DNA from: Tillandsia leiboldiana
Taxonomy: Eukaryota > Streptophyta > Magnoliopsida > Poales > Bromeliaceae
Reading direction: 5' to 3'
DNA: 64,000 nucleotides
Assembly: GCA_029204045.2 (NCBI GenBank)
Contig: CM055062.1
Span: forward strand, 3,173,048 to 3,237,047
Positions 58,150-64,000 of the stretch are shown here, piece by piece (the first letter of the stretch is position 1; the number at the start of each line of letters is the position of its first letter). The notes beneath the pieces were generated by a model. That model saw only the letters and a list, made by a program, of their open reading frames with translations. It was not told where the DNA came from and searched no databases. Both the position numbers and the translations under genes were made by a program.

Positions 58150-61100
58150 TTAGGTCTGTAGTTGGAACGTCAGGGGTCTGAATGACCCTAATAAAAGATG
58201 TCTAGTGAAGTCTGTTGTTTCTAAGTTTAAGGTGTCGGTGTTGTGTTTCCAAGAATCGAAGGTTGAAGCCGTTTCTTGTTCATTCCTCCGATCCTTTGTT
58301 GGCAACTTCTTTGATAAGTGTCAGTTCGTCAAGTCGGTAGGAGCGTCTGGAGGTATTATCACTTGCTGGAGTTCGAGCATTTTCTCTCGTAGTGGGGTTC
58401 TTGTGCGCATTTTCTTTCTCACTGTTCAGTTAAAACACATACCTAGTGGCTCAGTTTTCTTTGTTATGAATGTCTACGGGTCGCCCACGTGGGATGGTAA
58501 GGAGGAGTTCTGCAGCGAGCTAGCTACTCTTAAAGGGGTTTGTAGTGGGTGTGGGTTATCTGCGGGGATTTCAACCTAATGAAGAGCCAGCAAGAGAGAA
58601 GGGGTAGACTCTGGAGCAATCGCCTTATGGCCTTATTCTATGATCTTTTAAACGAGCTGGAGATGAGCGACCAACCTCTGGGCAACCAAAATTTTACGTA
58701 GTCTAACATGCAATGTAACCCTACCTAGGCTAAGGTTGACCGAAATGGGATCAGGCTTTTCCCCTCTCCAAGGTGGTGGCAGTCCCGAGAATCACATCCG
58801 ACCACTCGCCGATCTTACTTTCCACCAGTGAGAAACTTATTTCCTGTGTATTCAGATTTGAAGAGGTCTAGCTCTCAAGAGATGATTTCTGCAATAGGGT
58901 GCTGGTATGGTGGACGGAGGTGCCCCCTAAAGGCTCTAGCGTTCTCACTTTTGTCGCTAAACTTAGACACCGTCGGAAAAGAATCAAGGAATGGTGCTCC
59001 ACAAGCTTCTATAATATCTTGCAAACCAAAAAATCTATTTCCGAAGAGATACAACGGCTAGATATCTTGGAAGAACAGCACAGTCTCACCTCTCAACAAC
59101 TTGAGTTACGGGCGCAGCTTAAGTTGCGTCTAAAGGAAGTGGTAGCGGATGAGGAAACACTCTGGAAATGACGTGCAAGGCAACAGTGGTTAAAGGAAGG
59201 AGATGGCAACTCTAAATTTTTTCACGCTATTGCAAATGGTAGGAAGCGCGGCAATGCCATTTGCGAGGTGGTCAATGAAGGCAGAGTTATCCAAAGAGAA
59301 GAGAAAAAAGGGAAGTATTTTTTCAATCAATTCAAAGCGTTGTTCGCTCCGGGGGAGCGCCTAAGCATGCCGGTGGGCGATTGGAGCAAATTATTTGGGG
59401 CTACTCCTATCCTCTGCTCGAGCGAACTGATAGCGGCATTCTCTTTAGAAGAGATTAGGAAGGCTACATTTCAGCTTGGCAGTGATAAACCAGGCCGGAC
59501 GAGTTTAACCTAAGATTCTACTAGAATTTTGGGAGGTGATAAAATTCGACCTACTGAACATTTTTCAGGAACTGTACGATGAATTATTGAACACGGGGCC
59601 AATGGACTATTCCTTTATCTGCCATGTCCCTAAGAAAGAAGGGGCAAACTCGGTAAATGAGTTCAGACCTATCAGTCTCATCAATGAAGTCCAGAAGATC
59701 ATATCTAAAGTACTGGCGAACAGGCTTGTAGGTGTCTTAAAAGACATCATTTTCCCCACTCAGGCTGCTTTTCTGAAAGGTCGTTCTATTCTGAACTCCT
59801 TTGCAACTGCCAATTAGATCGTCACTGGGACTCTAAAATAGAGGAGGAAGGGGTAGGAATCAAAGCAGATTTCAAGAAGGCCTTTGATAGAGTAAGGTGG
59901 GATTTCCTTATAAAAATCTTAATTTGGCTTGGGGCAAATGATAAGTGGTGCAAATGGATTGAACAATGTATCTCCAATGCCAAATTAGCAGTTCTAGTCA
60001 ACGGAATACCAACCAAATGGATTAAGACTAAAAGGGGCCCATGACAAGGGAATCCACTCCCCCCTATCTCTTTCTTTTGGTAGCAGTAGGGTTGGCAAGA
60101 ATGATGAATAAGGCTGTGCTTAATGGACTGTTGAAGGGAGTGGGACGCACTAAGGAGTCTAGGGTAGCCATTATACAGTTCGTGGATGATACACTAGTTT
60201 TTTGTGAAGCTAAGAGCAGGTAGGTTAGAAACCTCCTCTTTGTCTGGCAAACTTTTGAGTAGGCGTCTGGTATGAAAATTAATAGGAATAAGACTGAGCT
60301 ATTCTTTATGGGTAGACAAGACCTACTCGGCGAGCAACTAGCTGGGATTCTGGGATGTAAACTTGGAGCCCTCCCGATACGTTACTAGGGCCTCCCCCCC
60401 ACGGATAGACAATTGCGTAAGGAGGACTGGTGGCCAGTGGTTGGCAATTTCGAAAAGCGGATCAAAGGATGGCAAGCTAAGCTTCTATCCCGGGGGGTAG
60501 GATGGTGCTAGTGAACTCGACGCTCACGAGCCTGCCGCTTTACTACCTCTCAATGTTTAAAGCTCCGAAATGGGTACTTAGACAGTTCGACGCGCTACGA
60601 AGGGCTTTCTTTTGGAAAGGAAGAGCAAGCTGTTCAGGGGGTCACTGTCTAGTCCGGTGGAAGACCGTTTGCAGGAACACTAATGAAGGAGGTTTAGGGG
60701 TTCTTAACTTAGAGAACATGAACATAGCACTGCTAGCTAAATGGAAGTGGAGGTTTCTTTCAGGCAGGAACCAACTGTGGGGCTCTATCATCGAGGGACT
60801 TTACTATACCAGGAGGAAGCCACTAAGAGAAGGTGGCTCCTTTAGACCATTCTCACAGTGGTGGCGTAGCGTCCTGGCTACTAGAGAGGTCTTTAAGTGC
60901 GGAGTAACCTATCTGATAGGGGATGGCCAAAAAGTGTGCTTCTGGTCTGATGTCTGGTTCAATCAGGCACCCCTCAGGACTCTTTTCTCATGCATCTACA
61001 ATAATGTAAGGAGTAAGAACTATAGAATTAAGGATTGCTGGGGGGAAATGGGTGGAGATGGGGTAGGATTTTGGTAGGTTTCTCACCAAACTGTCGGCTT

Positions 61101-61699
61101 GAACGCGAACTAACTTCGAAGTTAAAAGAGTTGATCTCTCATATCTCCCCTACCAGAAGGAAGGATGAAGTGAAATGGAGATGGGCACGATCTGAAGAGT
61201 TTTCGGTCAAATCGCTCTATAATTTTCTTTAGGACAACGGGGTAGTGGACAAGAGTTTTCTCGAGCTGTGGACTATTAGAGCCCCCCCCCAAAAGTTAAG
61301 ATCTTTGGGTGGCTAGTCCTTAAACGTAAAGTCCTCACCAAGGACAACCTAATAAATAGAGGATGGAGTGGAGAGGAGAGATGTGTTTTCTACATGGATG
61401 AGGCTGAGACGGTAGACCACCTATTTTTCGGGTGCCAGTACACACGGTCGGTGTTGCAGGGACTTCTGCCAAACAAGTTGTCGTTGTTAAGGTGCTCTTC
61501 GACTAGGGAGCTTTGGGATGCTAGAGGACAAAAAAGGGGAGCTCTAGGAGGTAGGGAGCTCTCTACCATCACCGCCGTTTGGTGGGTCATTTGGTTGGAA
61601 AGAAATAAGAGAATCTTTGATAATTTGAAGATTAATTTGACTGGTCTGATTTCGGAGATTCGGAGTTTTAGGGACTTGTGGAACCGTTTTAGCCCGTAG
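58150..61699 (+). pseudogene. LINE ORF2: endonuclease, reverse transcriptase, zinc-finger end
   Basis: The endonuclease begins CSWNVRGLND (58156) with FQESK and, out of frame, CGDFN (58561-58575). RT motifs follow: FRPISLINEVQKIISKVLANRL, QAAFLKGRSI, DFKKAFDRVRWDFL and QFVDDTLVF (60176-60202; relatives have FADD). The C-terminus has the zf-RVT region (KIFGWLVLKRKVLTKDNL, VDHLFFGCQ) to the stop near 61699. I count at least eight stops or shifts, so the copy is dead. ORF2 nicks target DNA and copies the LINE RNA there. Confidence 0.85.
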
Positions 61700-61821
61700 G
61701 TTTTTATTTATTTATTTATTTATTTTTTATTTTTTTCGAGGCCTCGCTGCTTCTCTCTGTAGCCTAGTTTATTTACCTAATGAAGGAAGCGGTAGCATGT
61801 TACCTTGATCTAAAAAAAAAA
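61700..61821 (+). other. LINE 3' UTR and poly-A tail
   Basis: A TTTA repeat (61706-61735), about 70 bp of 3' UTR and a final run of 11 A (61811-61821) mark the LINE end. No clear target duplication links it to a 5' end near 49225. Confidence 0.7.
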
Positions 61822-62205
61822 ATTCTCTGTGTACTAAACAAAATTAATAATGAACAATTTGTATTGATCAATTCTGTAAAACCCAAATTTAATCCAAACC
61901 ATTACCCCCCTTTGTTTTTCAGTTTCCTCTCGGGTCATTGCAAGTTCATAGTTTATTCAGATTGTGCAGTATTCAAATTATGAATTATTCTAAGGGTCTT
62001 AAATTGTTTGACTCCGAATCTCTCGAGATTACCGTTTAGTTACTAGCTCGTTCAATTTTACATTCTTAACCGTTTTGAGTTTACTTGTATCTAGTTGAGC
62101 CTATCAGGTCAGGCTAACTTTTACCACCTTTAGCCATCTTAAAACTTATCCAAGATTAACGTTAGAAAAATTTATGACCAGTAGTTAAATAAAATTATAT
62201 GTTAA
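61822..62205. other. AT-rich intergenic DNA
   Basis: I see no gene, repeat or element end in this stretch. Confidence 0.6.
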
Positions 62206-62209
62206 AGAG

Positions 62210-62465
62210 CCCAACACCAACACCAGTGAGCTGGAGCCGACTTGTGTTCGCTCATTTATTAAACAAGCCAAACACAAATGGACTCACTAAAATATCAAGC
62301 TGAAAAATTTAATTCTTTATTAACGAGCCGAACATAAACAGGCTCTCCAACGACAAGTTAAATTGTTAGTCCCAATAAATGAAAAGATGAAAACACATTA
62401 ATATAATATTAAAATTCACAGAATATAGATTTCTTTATATTTGAGTTGGCATAAAATTCAAAAAG

Positions 62466-62555
<90 letters not shown>

Positions 62556-62698
62556 CTCGTGTTCGACTTTAAGATCGCGAGCTAAAAAATTCAGCTTATT
62601 TTTGGCTCGTTTAGTAAACAAGCAATCAATATCACATCTATTTCGAATCGAATACGAGCTAACTTACGAAAAACAACGATCTGGATTGCGACCCTACC
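62210..62698. mobile_element. Degenerate second copy of the hAT-like MITE
   Basis: The motifs of 48477-49115 recur in order and orientation but with many changes: GAGCTGGAGCCGACTTGTGTTCG, ATTAACGAGCCGAACATAAAC, an (AT)n tract at 62469-62552, and the end GATCTGGATTGCGACCCTA. The ends are too worn to show a duplication, so it is clearly older. Confidence 0.7.
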
Positions 62699-63032
62699 CA
62701 TATGAATCACACCATTTTCTTCTCCTCAGTTCATTTCTTTTTCATTTATCTACCTAATGATACCTTGTCATTAATTCACAGTCTTCATACCCAATGCATT
62801 TCTATATGTTCTTCTATACAATGCTGGGTGAAAACAGACAGATGCAACTAATATACACATCTATCATCTGATAGAAGAGAAAATTCATTAAAGTTCAAAA
62901 AAATTAGAAGCCTATTTTACCATTAAAGAACCAACTGAATTATATACATCAGGAACCAATTTCGAGCTTCATTAAAAAATTAACTACTATATGAGATATT
63001 AGAGAACGCTGAAATATTTGAAATGTTTCAAA
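62699..63032. other. AT-rich intergenic DNA
   Basis: No gene or element end recognised. Confidence 0.6.
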
Positions 63033-63179
63033 CAAACTAAAACTCTATCAATAATCAAAATGTAACAATTAGATTAACATTTTTAATTTGAAATAGATGA
63101 AAAAAAGGATAAATTTTATATTGGTTATTGGTAGAGTATAACTTTTCACCTTAAATATTCGACAAAATAATATAATATA
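63033..63179 (+). repeat. Dispersed AT-rich repeat, copy 2
   Basis: It aligns with 46444-46593. The match stops at ATAATATA (63179), while copy 1 goes on with CAAATTT, which marks the start of the next element. Confidence 0.75.
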
Positions 63180-64000
63180 GGCTAAATTACAGAAAAATCT
63201 CATAGAATATACCGTTTTTTCGCTTTGTCTTCCTGTCTTTCAAAAACCTACACTTTGTCCTCTCGTAATTACGGAATTATTTTTAGGGAGTAGCGGGGTT
63301 AATCGAACATGCGAAATGACGATAATGCCCTCCTTATTCCTGTGCTTTACAATGACGGTAGAGAAGCTCTCGCGGATGCTCCGCATCGACCGACAGCTGC
63401 TCCGCCGAATCCGCAGCGCCGCAGAGCTCTCGCGCTGCTCCCCTCCGAGTCCACCGCAGCCCCCGCCCCCGCCCCCGTCCCCGCCGAGAAGCTCTCATCC
63501 TCCTCCCTCTCCCTGTCGTCGTCGTCGTCGTCGTCTCCGTCGTCGTCGGAGAGGTCGGAGTACCGAGGGTGCTGGACATGGAGAGGGAGCGCGCCCCCGC
63601 GCGGACAAGTGAAGCGTCCGCGCGGCGGCCTATGGGGGCTCGCCACGTGGCGGCACCCCCTCACTCCGCGCTGACCGGCGCCAGAGGAGGCGCGGGTCCC
63701 CGCGCACTGACCTGGGCCAGCACGTGCGCGCGTTTCCCCGCGCACGCGTGCTGCGCGCAGTGGTGCGGCGAGTGGGGCGCCGCCACGTGGCGCCCCACCA
63801 GCCTCGGGCCGCGCGAGATACCTCACGGAGCGACGGCGGCAGCGGCGGCGGGATCCCTTACGGAGTGACGAAGCGCGTCGACGGTGCGAAGATAGCACTC
63901 GGTCTCGAATCGATCGGGAGAAGAAGAGGTTGAAGGGTATTTTCGGTATATTACCTAAGAAATTGACAGCTCACTAACGGAATACTGACGGCGGGGGTGT
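63180..64000. mobile_element. Probable TIR-type element carrying a GC-rich segment (partial)
   Basis: It starts GGCTAAATTACAGAAAAATC, with low-GC sequence to about 63300, then a block of about 560 bp of very GC-rich, exon- or promoter-like DNA (63340-63900) with TCGTCG repeats (63507-63550) and two CCACGTGG palindromes (63643-63650, 63782-63789), then again simple sequence ending in ACGGCGGGGGTGT. The flanking parts resemble TIR-element arms. Frames of up to 183 codons exist on both strands, and none has a domain I recognise. The right end is outside the window. Confidence 0.45.

Noticed and set aside
63347..63898. 183-codon minus-strand protein-coding gene
   Set aside because: Low-complexity Arg/Asp-rich translation of a GC-rich block, with equally long frames on the other strand and no domain.

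Overview
This looks like nuclear DNA of a flowering plant. The long terminal repeat (LTR) elements carry plant-type primer sites complementary to initiator methionine tRNA (TGGTATCAGAGC). The element families are plant ones: Tekay/Del-like and Reina-like Ty3/gypsy chromoviruses, a Sirevirus-type Ty1/copia element and a plant L1-type LINE. GC-rich exon-like DNA at the right end fits a monocot, but I cannot name the species. I see no intact cellular gene, rRNA, tRNA gene or CRISPR array. The window is a graveyard of nested transposable elements.

Layout. Letters A to G are my names. An old LTR element G (3' end 45496-46442) was hit by chromovirus A, which runs from off the left edge to 45495 and is read on the minus strand. 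A was hit three times: a B-family LTR (1-2069) in its 3' LTR, element C (7782-19508) in the middle of its reverse transcriptase, and element B (23921-43047) in its 5' LTR. Sirevirus D (29643-40378, plus strand) then landed in B's 5' LTR. Target duplications are visible for B (CAAGA), C (CAAGA) and D (ATACT). To the right lie AT-rich DNA with microsatellites (46443-47727), a TRIM element (F, 47728-48305, duplication GTACC), an hAT-like MITE (48477-49115, duplication ATCGAGAG), a decayed LINE (about 49230-61821) split by a Reina-like chromovirus E (49405-56107, minus strand), more AT-rich DNA with a second, older MITE copy, and the start of a TIR-like element carrying a GC-rich segment (63180-64000).

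How the parts relate. A, B and C share LTR ends (TGTCACGCC...), the same primer site, a common leader block and a hairpin after pol, yet only A codes for a full polymerase. B and C look like non-autonomous partners. All copies are recent: by eye the LTR pairs differ by about 1.6% (A), 0.9% (B), 1% (C), 1.2% (D) and 3% (E). All are nevertheless damaged, including lost catalytic residues in A's RNase H and integrase.

The signals I find most interesting are these. (1) In A and C a consensus splice donor in the LTR and a branch point plus acceptor just before gag would remove a 3-4 kb leader holding the primer site and leader block, leaving an AUG-free first exon. (2) D's LTR has eight hairpins with one constant loop and covarying arms. 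(3) A hairpin with an AGGA/GGGA loop and different stems sits between pol and the polypurine tract in four elements. (4) D has a third ORF behind its own palindrome cluster and a good candidate intron.
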